Below, piece after piece: positions 29,705 through 39,170 of a stretch of 64,000 nt of DNA. A program made the translations under genes and the position numbers. The stretch is from Desulfarculaceae bacterium (lineage in GTDB: Bacteria; Desulfobacterota; Desulfarculia; Desulfarculales; Desulfarculaceae), in NCBI GenBank assembly GCA_021737145.1, contig JAIPEN010000010.1, positions 1 to 64,000 of the forward strand. The letters are read 5' to 3'. Within the stretch, counting starts at the first letter, position 1. The number at the start of each line of letters is the position of its first letter. Under the pieces are notes generated by a model. That model was not told where the DNA came from. It saw nothing but the letters and a program-made list of their open reading frames with translations, and did not search any database.

Positions 29705-29974
29705 ATGCGAAGCCGGAATGACCCAGAAATCGCCAAGCAGCACGCTGTTTTACAACAGGCGATCATCGCCCAGGGGGTCAAGGCATGGCTGAGCGAAAAA
29801 GCCCAGCCGGCCAGTCTAGATTCCCTAATCTACCTGTGTAAATTCGCCTTTTTCACCGGCATCCTCACCAAATCCCAGATCGGCCAGGTGTTGGGGGCCG
29901 ACCGGCCCGAGGTCAAGGCCCTGGTAAGAGGGTGGTATGACGACCACCGGGCCAGGGGCTGCGGCACCTGCTAG
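29705..29974 (+). CDS. Small hypothetical protein divergent from dsrAB
   Basis: This 89-residue protein starts at ATG 29705, 8 bases after GAGG. It belongs to no family I know. Two helical blocks are visible: KQHAVLQQAIIAQGVKAWLSE and LTKSQIGQVLGADRPEVKALVRGWYDD, the latter resembling a helix-turn-helix. It ends in GCGTC, a possible redox or metal pair. A promoter candidate (TTGGCT at 29657, 17 bases, TGTATT at 29680) faces away from the dsrAB promoter. The position is right for a local regulator of dsrAB, but this is only a hypothesis. Confidence 0.55.
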   Translation: MRSRNDPEIAKQHAVLQQAIIAQGVKAWLSEKAQPASLDSLIYLCKFAFFTGILTKSQIGQVLGADRPEVKALVRGWYDDHRARGCGTC

Positions 29975-29975
29975 G

Positions 29976-30095
29976 GCGGCTTCGCCAGACGGCGGGATAC
30001 TGCGTTGGGGGATTCGCTCCACCTCGCTGTAGGCTTCCCTACACCTCCGGTTGTCGCTCGCCCGCGCCTTGTCTGCCGCCGCCTGGCTGTGCCGC
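29976..30095 (+). repeat. Intergenic palindromic repeat, copy C
   Basis: About 120 bp in the same orientation as copy A. The ends CGGCTTCGCCAGACGG and GCCTGGCTGTGCCG, the segment GCGCCTTGTCTGCCG and the central TGTAG/CTACA hairpin (30028-30043) match the family. It lies between two convergent genes. Confidence 0.75.
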
Positions 30096-30149
30096 TGAGC
30101 GGGGCGGTATTTTTCCATTCAAATTAAACCCGGCAGTCTAATCACAAAC

Positions 30150-30171
30150 GGCCCGCCCCGATGGGCGGGCC
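30150..30171 (-). terminator. Hairpin terminator of the SYLF gene
   Basis: GGCCCGCCC, loop cgat and GGGCGGGCC form a perfect 9-bp stem. On the minus strand it is followed by GTTTGTGATT, a weak T-rich end. Confidence 0.6.
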
Positions 30172-30196
30172 GCTCCGGCCATAAACGGGCAAAGGC

Positions 30197-30895
30197 TCAA
30201 TCGTACTTGTTCAGGGTGTCGATGAGCTGCTGGGCGCTCTCGGGCAGCTTGGGCTGGTCCTTGATGCCCTTGAAGATCGAGCCCACGTTCAGGCTGGTCC
30301 CGTAGTAGGCCTTGGTGAAGGCCCGGTCGTATTCTATGCCCGCGCCGGAGAGCATGGCCCCGGCGAACAGGCCCGCGCTGCGCGAGTAGGAGTACACGTC
30401 AGCCTTGAAGCTGCCCCCGGTCAGGGCGGCCGAGGTGTCGCGCCCCACCGGGCCGGCCGCGACCGAGGCGTCCGCCCCCAGCTTGACCTGGTTTTTCAAA
30501 AGGGCCTGCATGCCCACCTCGGTCATGATCACCATGAACACGTCGGTGGAGCTGGCCCCGATCTGCAGGCCCAGGGAGGCCCCGCCGATCTCGAAAAAGG
30601 CAGGCCCGGACCAGGTGCCGTCGGCCTTGCGGCTCAGGATCACCCCGGTGCCGTAGTTGCCGCCCACGATGAACCCGGCCTTGATCATGCCTGGGAACAG
30701 GGCCACTCCCCGGCAGCGCTTGAGCATCCAGCGGGGGGTGCCCGCGTCCGGCGAGTCCATGAACTTGAGGAAGGATATGCGGGCCTGCTGCACCTTCAGC
30801 TCGGCCTCCAGCTTGTCGGTGGCCCCGGCCGGGGCCGCGGCGGCGATGAGGACCAGAACCATCAGGCCCGTCAACGCCATGCGAGTCAACTTCAT
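30197..30895 (-). CDS. SYLF (YSC84-like) lipid-binding domain protein
   Basis: The 232-residue exported protein has a signal peptide ending near AGA-TDK (about residue 26). The SYLF domain follows, with the typical RCRGVALFPGMIKAGFIVGG, a GTGVILSRK strand, WSGPAFFEIGGASLGLQIGAS and a C-terminal YYGTSLNVGSIF. Bacterial members are periplasmic or outer-membrane-associated and may bind lipids; their role is unclear. I start it at ATG 30895, since the residues upstream in frame resemble translated noncoding DNA. It follows a TPR gene on the same strand. Confidence 0.88.
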   Translation of the reverse strand: MKLTRMALTGLMVLVLIAAAAPAGATDKLEAELKVQQARISFLKFMDSPDAGTPRWMLKRCRGVALFPGMIKAGFIVGGNYGTGVILSRKADGTWSGPAFFEIGGASLGLQIGASSTDVFMVIMTEVGMQALLKNQVKLGADASVAAGPVGRDTSAALTGGSFKADVYSYSRSAGLFAGAMLSGAGIEYDRAFTKAYYGTSLNVGSIFKGIKDQPKLPESAQQLIDTLNKYD

Positions 30896-30942
30896 GCTTT
30901 CTTCCCGTGTTGAGCGGCCGCCAGGGGCGCGGCCGGGTTTGA

Positions 30943-31659
30943 TCATTTTTGGGCTGCCAGGCGCTTGCGTTCGGCGGCCACCTGGCGGGCCTGCTCGGGC
31001 AAGGCCATGCGGTGAAACAGCTCCTGGGCCCCGGCCAGGGCCCGGTCGGCCTCTTCCACCTCGTCCTGCTGGGCCAGCAGGGCGCCCACCCCCACCAGGG
31101 CCAAGGCCTCCCGCTGGGGATCGTTGAGCTTCTGGCTTAGCGCCCCCAGGCGGCGGTAGGCCTCCAGGGCCTGCTCCATCTGGCCGTCCTTGCGGTAGAG
31201 CGGGGCCAGATACTGATAGAGAAGCAGTTGGCTCAGATCGTCGTCCCCCTCCCGGGCCAGGCCCAGGGCCTCTTCCAGGGCGGCGGCCGCTCCGGCCAGG
31301 TCGCCCCCGGCCTCCAGCAGGTTGCCCCGGCGCTCCAACACCGAGGCCAGGCCGCTGATGTCGCCCAGGCCCCGGAAGCACTCCTCGGCCCGGGCCAGGT
31401 GTTGCATGGCCCCGGCCTGGTCCTGCCGGGCCGCGGACAGCTCGGCCAGGCGCAGGCGCACATGGGCCTCCCCGGTCGGGTTTTCCAGGTGCACGCACAG
31501 GTGCAGGGCCTCGTCCAGGGCCTCGGCCGCCGCGTCTAGGTTGTCCTTTTGCAGATAGCCCACCGCCACCTTGAACAGGGCGTTGGCCACCCTCTCGTCC
31601 GAGTCGATCAGGCGGGCCTCCTGCAAATCCTCCAAGGCGTCGGTCAGATTCACTTTCAA
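30943..31659 (-). CDS. TPR-rich protein
   Basis: The 238-residue protein is a chain of about six helical hairpins of TPR type, for example FKVAVGYLQKDNLDAAAEALDEAL and YLAPLYRKDGQMEQALEAYRRL. It has no signal peptide, no membrane segment and no other domain, so it probably acts as a cytoplasmic protein-protein adaptor. It precedes the SYLF gene by 48 bases and may be co-transcribed with it. Confidence 0.82.
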   Translation of the reverse strand: MKVNLTDALEDLQEARLIDSDERVANALFKVAVGYLQKDNLDAAAEALDEALHLCVHLENPTGEAHVRLRLAELSAARQDQAGAMQHLARAEECFRGLGDISGLASVLERRGNLLEAGGDLAGAAAALEEALGLAREGDDDLSQLLLYQYLAPLYRKDGQMEQALEAYRRLGALSQKLNDPQREALALVGVGALLAQQDEVEEADRALAGAQELFHRMALPEQARQVAAERKRLAAQK

Positions 31660-32142
31660 GGTCGCTCTCCTCTCTCAGGGCCCCATTGTCTCCCAGGCGG
31701 CCCGCCTTGTCCAGGTTTGCGCATGGGGCCGAGGTCTTATCGAAAAGGTTTTGCGCGCCTTCGACCGAGCCTTTATGATCCCTTCTCTTCTTCCCAAAGC
31801 CTCAAACCAGATCCCCTGCCTAGGTTTATGAGCACGGCGGTATACACGGGTTTTATCAGGGCGCTCAGCCCCACTGCCCCGGGGTTGCCAAGGTTGACCT
31901 CGCAGCCCTAAATGGACTAATATTATCAAGGCCATATGCAAACAAACCCATAATCGCGGAAAGCTCACAAACAAATATACAAACTGAAAAAATTTTTGCG
32001 GCGCCCATAGCGAGCATGCCAAATGGGCTGACGATTAACAAAGGAGCCGCCTGCCAACCTATGAGAGCCAGACAAATCCCACCTACATTATTGTTGGACA
32101 GGGGAACTTCCCACCGTGAAACCTTCCGGAGGTTGTAGTAAT
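31660..32142. other. Divergent intergenic region, partly AT-rich
   Basis: The right half (about 31910-32140) is clearly lower in GC than its surroundings. A possible plus-strand promoter is TTGACC (31894-31899), 18 bases, TAATAT (31918-31923), which would leave a ~210-base leader before the PocR kinase gene. A minus-strand frame at 31865-32155 encodes a hydrophobic peptide but lacks a convincing start. I see no RNA motif. Confidence 0.4.
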
Positions 32143-33515
32143 TTGCCGGGTACATACCATATTTCAGAGTTGATAAATATGGAGCGCCTTCAGGCGCTCA
32201 TGGAAAAATTCACCGCGGCCACCGCCACCGCCACGGCAGTGCTTGATCTCGAAGGGAATGTACTCGTGGCCACCGGGTGGCAGGATATCTGCACAAAATT
32301 CCACCGGGTTCATCCCGGGACGTGCAAGCGGTGCCTTGAGTCTGACGTTAAGCTGGCCAACATGTTGCAGGAAGGTGAACCATACAACGTTTACCATTGC
32401 CTGAACGGCATGGTGGATGTGGCTATCCCCATTAACATTCAAGGCGCTCATTATGCCAATCTTTTCATCGGCCAGTTTCTGTCGGAACAACCGGATATCG
32501 AGTTTTTCCGCCAGCAAGCCCGCGCATATGAATTTGATGAAAAGGAATATCTCCGGGCTCTTTCCAAGGTTCCCATCCTGTCGGGAGAAGAAGTTCAGCA
32601 AAAGTTGGACTATTTGGGAGCACTCGCCGTTTTCCTCGCCGAGGCTGGGCTGAATAGAATCAAACTCATCGAGATCATGCACGAGTTGGAAGACCGGGTC
32701 AAAGATCGCACCCGGGATTTGAAAGCGGCTCAGTTGGCGGCCCAAACCAGGATGCAGGAGGCTGAGGAGGCCCGCCGCCAGACGGAACTAGTCAATGAAA
32801 AACTGAAAAGGACCATGGACGAACTGGAGCGCTCCAACCTGGAGCTGCAGCAGTTCGCCTACGTGGCCAGCCACGACCTGCAAGAACCCCTGCGCATGGT
32901 CATCTCTTATGTGCAGATGTTGCAGCGGCGCTACCAGGACAAGCTGGACCAGGACGCCAATGACTTCATCGGTTTCGCGGTGGACGGCGCATCGCGCATG
33001 AAGGTGCTGATCCAGGACCTGCTGGCTTTTTCCCGGGTGACCACCCAGGGCGGGGAGATAGCGCCCGTCGACAGCGGGGCCTCCCTGGACCATGCCTTGA
33101 AGAACCTCGGCGCCCTGCTGGAGGAGAACGGGGCCGAGGTGAGCCACGGCCCCCTGCCCCAGGTGATGGCCGACTCCGGCCAGCTCACCCAGGTCTTCCA
33201 AAACCTGGTGCAAAACGCGGTCAAGTTCCGCGGGCCCGAGCCGCCCCGAATCTCGGTGGAGGCCGAAAACATTGACGGGCAATGGCGCTTCGCGGTGCAG
33301 GACAACGGGGTGGGCATCGAACCACAATACTTCGACCGAATCTTCATCATCTACCAGCGCCTGGCCTCCAGGGCCGACCTGGGGGGCACCGGCATCGGCC
33401 TGGCCTTGGTCAAGAAAATCGTGGACGCCACGGCGGCCGGATCTGGGTGGATTCCGCCTCCGGCCAGGGTTCCATCTTTTATTTCACCATTCCCGAGCAA
33501 AGGGGAAAGCCGTGA
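32143..33515 (+). pseudogene. PocR-domain sensor histidine kinase, one base missing
   Basis: Residues about 10-185 are a PocR ligand-binding domain (HPGTCKRCLESD, VYHCLNGMVDVAIPI, LFIGQFLSEQ). A coiled coil follows, then HisKA with the phospho-acceptor in YVASHDLQEPLRMV and an HATPase domain ([30 protein letters not shown]). Near 33426 one C is missing: GTGGACGCCACGG must have read GTGGACCGCCACGG, after which [18 protein letters not shown] continues normally. With it restored the protein has 457 residues and no membrane segment, so it is a soluble kinase. The TTG start at 32143 follows GGAGG. Its end overlaps the response regulator gene. Confidence 0.82.
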
Positions 33516-33958
33516 ATTTCGAAGCCGCGCAACCGATAAAGATCCTTTTGGTGGAGGACAACCCGGGCGACGCCCGCCTGGCCCAGGAGGCGCTCAAGGA
33601 GGCCAAGGTGGCCAACGAGCTTTATTGGGTGGACAACGGGGTCAAGGCGGTCCAGTTTTTGCGCTGCCAGGGGGAGTATCCCGATGCGCCCCGGCCCGAC
33701 GTGGTGCTCTTGGACCTGAACCTGCCCCTCATGGACGGGCGCGAGGTGCTGGCCGAGATAAAGGCCGACGAGGTGCTCAAGAGCATCCCGGTGGTGGTGC
33801 TCACCGTCAGCGAGGCCGAGGAGGACATCCTCAAAAGCTACGACCTGCACGCCAACTGCTACATCACCAAGCCCCTGGACCTGGACCGCTTCATGGATGT
33901 GGTCAAGCAGATAGAGGAATTTTGGCTGAGCATTGTAAAGCTGCCTCCTCAAAAGTAA
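33512..33958 (+). CDS. Rcp1-type single-domain response regulator
   Basis: This 148-residue receiver domain has no output domain. The acidic pair is in LVEDNPGD, the phosphorylated Asp in [13 protein letters not shown], the conserved Thr in VVVLTVS and the Lys in YITKPLD. The sequence style ([26 protein letters not shown]) is that of response regulators paired with phytochrome-like and PocR or PAS kinases. The GTG start overlaps the kinase stop as GTGA, so the two are translationally coupled and most likely a cognate pair. Confidence 0.9.
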   Translation: MNFEAAQPIKILLVEDNPGDARLAQEALKEAKVANELYWVDNGVKAVQFLRCQGEYPDAPRPDVVLLDLNLPLMDGREVLAEIKADEVLKSIPVVVLTVSEAEEDILKSYDLHANCYITKPLDLDRFMDVVKQIEEFWLSIVKLPPQK

Positions 33959-34021
33959 CAATCAAACAATGGGCTCCGCGGCCTAGCTGAGCCGGCGAAA
34001 TTCAGGCGAGGACCTTGGCAT

Positions 34022-35964
34022 ATGAGTGACATGCGCTGCCGCATCCTGTTGGTGGAAGACAACCCTGGCGACGCACGGCTGGTCCAGGAATATCTGACCG
34101 AGTCCGACGACCTGCGCTGTGAAGTGCAGACCGCCGACTCCCTGGCCGACGGCCTCAGCGCCCTGGACCGGAAGGAATTCGACCTGATCCTGGCCGACCT
34201 GGGCCTGCCCGACAGCCAGGGCATCGCCACCTTCCACCAGCTCACCGAGGTGGCCCTGGACACCCCGGTGATCATCCTCACCGGGATGGACGACACCGGC
34301 CTGGCCATGGAGAGCCTGCGGGAGGGGGGCAGGACTTTCTGCTGAAAAACGAGATCGGCCCCCGCACCCTGGGGCTGGCGGTGCGCTTCGCCATCGAGCG
34401 CTGGCGCTCCCAAAGAGCCCTCAAGGCCAGCCAGGAAAAGTTCGCCAAGGCCTTCATGCACAGCCCGGTGTGGGTGGTGATCAGCGATTTGCACACCGGC
34501 GAGTACCTGGAGGTCAACGACGCCTTTTTGAAGGCCACCGGCTATGCCCCGGAGGAGGTGCTGGGCAACAGCAGCCTGGAGCTGGGCACCTGGCAAGACC
34601 TGGACGACCGGTCGCGGGCCATTGAGAGCATCCGCCAGGAGGGCTCGGTGCGCAACCTGGAGGTGAACCGCCTCGACCGGCAAGGCGACATCATCTCCAC
34701 CCTGTACTCCGGCGAGCCCCTGGAGCTGGAGGGCCGGCAGTGCCTGGTCTCGGTGAGCCAGGACATCAGCGCCATCAAGCGGGCCCAGTCGGACCGTTTG
34801 CAGATCGAAAAGCAGCTCCAGCAGGTGCAGAAGCTGGAGAGCCTGGGGGTGATGGCCGGGGGCATCGCCCACGACTTCAACAACATGCTCATGGGCATCC
34901 TGGGCAACGCCGAGCTGGCCCGCCTGGACCTGGCCGGCGAGTCGCCCCTGAGGCATTACCTGGAGCAGATCGAGACCGCGGCCAAGCGCCTGGCCGATCT
35001 GACCAACCAGCTTTTGGCCTACTCCGGGCGGGGGCGCTTCGTCATCAAGACCGTCAACCTCTCCCGCCTGATCGGCGAGATCAACGAGCTTTTAAAGACC
35101 GTGGTGAGCAAACAGGCGGTCATGCGCCTGCAGACCCAGGATGATCTGCCCGCGGTGGAGGCCGACATAACCCAGATGCGTCAGCTGATCATGAACCTGA
35201 TCACCAACGCCTCCGACGCCCTGGAGGAGCGCTCCGGCACCATCACCATCTCCACCGGGGTCACCGAGGTGGACCGCGCCTATCTGGCCGATACCTTCAT
35301 CGAAGAGGAGCTGCCCCCGGGGGCCTATGTGCACCTGGAGGTGTCGGACACCGGCGTGGGCATGGACAAGGCCACCCAGGCCAAGATATTCGACCCCTTC
35401 TTCACCACCAAGTTCGCGGGGCGGGGCCTGGGCCTGGCCGCGGTGCTGGGCATCATCCGGGGGCACAAGGGGGCCATCAAGATCTACAGCGAGCCGGGCC
35501 AGGGCACCTCGATCAAGGTGCTCCTGCCGGCCACGGACAAGCAGATCCAGGTTGAGCAGAGGCCCTCGGCCGAGACCGAATCCATGACCGCCCCCGCCCT
35601 GGTGCTGATCGTGGACGACGACGAGATGGTGCGCGCGGTCACCCGCCTGGCCCTGGAGAGGCTGGGCTGCCGGGTCATCGAGGCCCACGACGGCGTGGAA
35701 GGGGTGGAGACCTTCCAGGAGCAACAGTCCGAGGTGGACCTGGTGATCCTGGACCTGACCATGCCCCGGCTCTCCGGCGAAGAGGTCTTCGCCCAGCTCC
35801 GGCGGCTGGATCCAGGGGTGCGGGTGCTGTTGACCAGCGGCTACAACGAGGCCGAGACCACCAACCGCTTCGCGGGCAAGGGCCTGGCCGGCTTCATCCA
35901 AAAGCCCTACACTCCCTCCGGGCTGCGCCGCAAACTCCAGGAGATCCTGCCCGAGAAGTTCTAG
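34022..35964 (+). pseudogene. Hybrid sensor kinase REC-PAS-HK-REC, one base missing
   Basis: The gene starts with a receiver domain ([17 protein letters not shown], phospho-Asp in LILADLGLPDS). At 34324-34329 a run of six G must have been seven: adding one G turns the early stop into EGGQDFLLKNEIGPRTLG and joins the frame of the rest. The restored protein has 647 residues: REC (about 1-120), PAS (about 135-245), HisKA with [21 protein letters not shown], HATPase (NLITNASDALEE, DTGVGMD, GRGLGLAAVLGI) and a C-terminal REC (LIVDDDEMV, VILDLTMPRLSG). It follows the response regulator by 63 bases and may form one phosphorelay with the preceding pair. Confidence 0.85.
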
Positions 35965-36027
35965 GGTGCCTTCCCCTCCGGGCGGCCGGCGCCGGCCCCT
36001 CTTGCCCCGGCTCAAACGCGCCGGGGT

Positions 36028-36056
36028 TTGACACCCGCCCAAGCCCTAACTTAATA
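36028..36056 (+). promoter_or_regulatory. Promoter for the permease-aminotransferase region
   Basis: TTGACA (36028-36033), 17 bases, then TTAATA or TAATAT (36051-36057), about 60 bases before the permease start. Confidence 0.6.
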
Positions 36057-36117
36057 TCCATTAACCCGCTAACCACCTTGCCCCGCGTCCGCCCAGCGGG
36101 CGGGGAGGACGACCAAC

Positions 36118-37611
36118 ATGGATCTTTGGAGCTTCCTGCTGGGCTGGTCCCCGGTGCTTCTGCTCACCGTGCTGGCCGTGTTCTTCCGGCGGCCCGCCCT
36201 GGACCTTTCCATCTACGGCACCCTGTTCACCCTGCTGCTGGTTATCTGGGGCTACGACACCCCCCTGGGGGTGGCCCTGTTGGCCGGGGTGGACGGCCTG
36301 GTGACCACCCTGCCCCTGGTGCTGGTGATCTTCGCGGGCATCCTGCTCTCCAGCCTGCTCATGGCCACCGGGGCCTTGAAGCGCATCGTGGACTGGTTCA
36401 TGGGCGGGGTGCGCGACGGCTTTCACCGCAGCCTTTTGATCACCATGGGGGTGGGCAACTTCATGGAGGGCGCGGGGGTCATCGCCGAGCCGGTGGTGGC
36501 GCCCATGCTGTCGGCCGCCGGGGTGGCCCCGGCCGGAGCCGCCGCGCTGTCCATCGTGGGCTACGCCGGGCTCATGACCCTGGAGATGGCCGGCATCTTC
36601 ATCACCGTGCTGGCCCTGATCACCGGCCTGCCCCTGAGCGAGCTCGGCATCGCCTCGGGCTGGCTGTCCATTCCCGCCACCCTGGCCATGGCCGCGGTGG
36701 TGCCGCTGTTTTTGCCCCGGCCCCTGCCCGGCCTCCAGCGCTGGCTGCTGGTGCTGGCCTGCGGGGCGTTGGTGGGCTTCGCGGCCCTGGCCGCCGCCGC
36801 CTGGCTGGCCGTGTCCATCTCGGGCATGGTGGGCGGCCTGGCCCTGATCGCCGGGCTGGTGCTAATCGGCACCGGCCGCCTGCCCCTGAACAAGGAGATA
36901 CTAAAGGACCTGGCCCCCTTCCTGTTCATCCTGGCGGTGCTGTTGTGCCTCAACGCCATCGGCCCGCTCAAGGAGCTGACCTTCAAGCGCCTGAGCCTCC
37001 AGGTGAGCGTGATCCCGGTGCACACCATCACCCTCAGGCCCCTGTTCTCGGCCTATCTGTATCTCTTCCTGGCCGCGGCCCTGGCCATCAAGCTGCTGGG
37101 CATCCGGGGACAGGAGCTCAAGCAGGTGCTGGTCACCGGCAGCAGGAAGGCCCTGGTGGCCTCGGCGGCCATGCTGCTGTTCGGGGCCATGGGCCAGATG
37201 ATCGCCTACTCGGGCTACGCCCCGGGCTTCACCGAGCTGAGCAACCCGGACAACATCCCCTGGGTCATGGCCCAGGGGCTGATCACCTACACCCAGAGCC
37301 TCTACCCCATCTTCGCGCCGCTGTTGGGCTGGGTGGGCACCTTCCTCACCGGCTACGGGGTGGCCTCGCTGATGCTCTTCGGCCAGCTCCAGGTGCAGGG
37401 GGCCGAGCTGCTGGGCATCAGCCCGGTGTGGCTGGCCTCGGGCCTGGCAGTGGGCGCCTCCCTGGGCTCCATCTCCTCGCCGTTCAAGATCGCCATCGCC
37501 GCGCCCATGTGCGGGGCCCTGGGCCAGGAGGGGGCCATCCTGCGCCTTACCATCCCCCTGGGGGTGGGCGCCTCGCTGCTGGTGGGGGTGGTGCTCTGGC
37601 TGTGGTGCTGA
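36118..37611 (+). CDS. Lactate permease (LctP)-family transporter
   Basis: This inner-membrane protein of 497 residues has about 12-14 hydrophobic segments. The start MDLWSFLLGWSPVLLLTVL, the GVGNFMEGAGVIAEPVVAPML segment and the end LGSISSPFKIAIAAPMCGALGQEGAILR follow the pattern of L-lactate/glycolate permeases, which import 2-hydroxy acids with protons. The fit is moderate because the serine-rich substrate loop of LctP is changed. Downstream genes handle glyoxylate-type and pyruvate-type compounds, so glycolate, glyoxylate or a related acid is a plausible substrate. An AGGACGACCAAC sequence precedes the ATG. Confidence 0.75.
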   Translation: MDLWSFLLGWSPVLLLTVLAVFFRRPALDLSIYGTLFTLLLVIWGYDTPLGVALLAGVDGLVTTLPLVLVIFAGILLSSLLMATGALKRIVDWFMGGVRDGFHRSLLITMGVGNFMEGAGVIAEPVVAPMLSAAGVAPAGAAALSIVGYAGLMTLEMAGIFITVLALITGLPLSELGIASGWLSIPATLAMAAVVPLFLPRPLPGLQRWLLVLACGALVGFAALAAAAWLAVSISGMVGGLALIAGLVLIGTGRLPLNKEILKDLAPFLFILAVLLCLNAIGPLKELTFKRLSLQVSVIPVHTITLRPLFSAYLYLFLAAALAIKLLGIRGQELKQVLVTGSRKALVASAAMLLFGAMGQMIAYSGYAPGFTELSNPDNIPWVMAQGLITYTQSLYPIFAPLLGWVGTFLTGYGVASLMLFGQLQVQGAELLGISPVWLASGLAVGASLGSISSPFKIAIAAPMCGALGQEGAILRLTIPLGVGASLLVGVVLWLWC

Positions 37612-37715
37612 GGGCTTGTCCAAAAATCAAAGCCAGCAGGAAATATCAGCCTGTTATGATAAAGTTTGACCGCCGTATCATGGGCATTTGATGTGTAATT
37701 AGTCGGCTCCAAACT

Positions 37716-37767
37716 CCGGCGCGACCGGCCGCCGCCAAGGCGGATTGCCGGTGACCGGCGAAGCCGG
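37716..37767 (-). repeat. Internally deleted palindromic repeat, copy H
   Basis: A 52-bp remnant keeps the left end (CCGGCGCGACCGGCCGCC) and the right end (TTGCCGGTGACCGGCGAAGCCGG) of the family but lacks the central ~70 bp with the hairpin. It lies just before the aminotransferase gene. Confidence 0.55.
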
Positions 37768-37791
37768 CCCGATATCTTGAGAGAGGACATC

Positions 37792-38895
37792 ATGGACGAA
37801 TTGAAACCACCGCAAAGACTACTTCTCGGCCCCGGCCCCTGCAACGTCCCCTACCGGGTGCTCCGGGCCATGTCCACCCCCCTGGTGGGCCACCTGGACC
37901 CCCTGTTCATGCAGATGATGGACGAGGTGTGCGCCGCGCTGCGCGACACCTTCCAGACCGGCAACCAGATGACCTTCCCGGTAAGCGGCACGGGCAGCGC
38001 GGGCATGGAGGCCTGCTTCGTGAACCTGCTGGAGCCCGGCGACACCGCGGTGGTGTGCATCAACGGCGTGTTCGGCACCCGCATGGCCGACGTGGCCGAG
38101 CGCTGCGGAGCCAAGGTGATCAGGGTGGAGGCCGAGTGGGGCGGACCCCTGGATCAGCAGTTGATCATCGACACCCTGAAACAGCACCCCGAGGCCAAGC
38201 TCTGCGCCATCGTCTACGCCGAGACCTCCACCGGCGTGCTGCAGCCCATCCAGGAGATCGGGGCCTATCTCAAAGACAAGGACACCCTGTTCCTCGTGGA
38301 CGCGGTCACCGCCCTGGGCGGGGTGGACCTCCAGGTGGACGCCTGGGGCATCGACGCCTGCTACAGCGGCACCCAGAAGTGCCTGGCCGTGCCGCCGGGC
38401 CTGGCCCCGGTGAGCTTCGGGCCCAAGGCCATGGAGGTGTTGAAGACCCGCCAGAGCAAGGTGCAGAGCTGGTATCTGGACCTGACCATGCTCATGAAGT
38501 ACTGGGGCAGCGAGCGCTTGTACCACCACACCGCGCCCATCTCCATGATCTACGCCCTGCGCGAGGGCCTGAGGGTCATCCAGGAGGAGGGCCTGCAAAA
38601 CCGCATCGAGCGCCACGCCGCCGCGGCCGGCCACCTGCGCGACGGCCTGGCGGACATGGGCTTTGGCTTCTGGGCGGCCGAGGGCTACCGCCTGCCGCCG
38701 CTGACCAGCGTGTTCCCGCCCGAGGGCTGGGACGTGGAAGGCATCCGCAAGCAGCTGCTGGCCGACTACGACATCGAGCTGGGCGGCGGCCTGGGGCCGG
38801 TGGCCGGCAAGATCTGGCGCATCGGCCTGATGGGCGAGAACGCCTGCGTGCAAAAGGTGGCCGTGCTGCTCAGGGCCCTGCAAGACTTCGCATAG
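37792..38895 (+). CDS. Alanine-glyoxylate / serine-pyruvate type aminotransferase
   Basis: This fold-type I PLP enzyme of 367 residues moves an amino group from alanine or serine to glyoxylate or pyruvate. The N-terminal LLLGPGPCNVP and GTGSAGMEA bind the phosphate and cofactor, VDAVTALGGV holds the Asp, and the Schiff-base lysine is in SGTQKCLAVPPG. It fits the AGT/SPT class V family better than phosphoserine aminotransferase. The ATG at 37792 follows GAGAGG. The downstream HOGA1-like aldolase would release glyoxylate and pyruvate, the keto acids this enzyme uses, so the two probably act in sequence. Confidence 0.9.
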   Translation: MDELKPPQRLLLGPGPCNVPYRVLRAMSTPLVGHLDPLFMQMMDEVCAALRDTFQTGNQMTFPVSGTGSAGMEACFVNLLEPGDTAVVCINGVFGTRMADVAERCGAKVIRVEAEWGGPLDQQLIIDTLKQHPEAKLCAIVYAETSTGVLQPIQEIGAYLKDKDTLFLVDAVTALGGVDLQVDAWGIDACYSGTQKCLAVPPGLAPVSFGPKAMEVLKTRQSKVQSWYLDLTMLMKYWGSERLYHHTAPISMIYALREGLRVIQEEGLQNRIERHAAAAGHLRDGLADMGFGFWAAEGYRLPPLTSVFPPEGWDVEGIRKQLLADYDIELGGGLGPVAGKIWRIGLMGENACVQKVAVLLRALQDFA

Positions 38896-39003
38896 CCCGC
38901 ATATTTCATGAGGGTTGGGCGGTATATAACAACGGCTTGGTTTTCATAAGGCCCCTAGTTTAGGAAGGCGCCGGCATTATCTGGGTACGCTTTGCACCCA
39001 GGC

Positions 39004-39126
39004 CCGGCACAGCCGGCCGCCGGTAGACAAGGCGTCTGGCCAGCGAGGACCGCGGGCGTAGCCGTTAGCTACGTCCAGGCCCGAGCGCAGCCAGCAACAC
39101 CGTATGCCGGTGGCTGGCGCAGCCGG
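39004..39126 (-). repeat. Intergenic palindromic repeat, copy B
   Basis: 123 bp, closely matching the reverse complement of copy A: CCGGCACAGCCGGCCGCCGG, then TAGACAAGGCG, a central GCGTAGC/GCTACGT hairpin (39056-39074) and GCCGGTGGCTGGCGCAGCCGG. It lies between two co-directional genes of the catabolic cluster. Confidence 0.8.
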
Positions 39127-39170
39127 ACGCACGGCCTTCATGAAATTTGCCGGCAAGGAGGTAAATAACC

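Noticed and set aside
31865-32155. Minus-strand 96-codon frame in AT-rich DNA coding for a hydrophobic peptide
   Set aside because: It has no convincing ribosome site and overlaps the likely start region of the kinase gene on the other strand. Its N-terminal part is polar and unlike a protein start. It may be a relic but I cannot support a gene.
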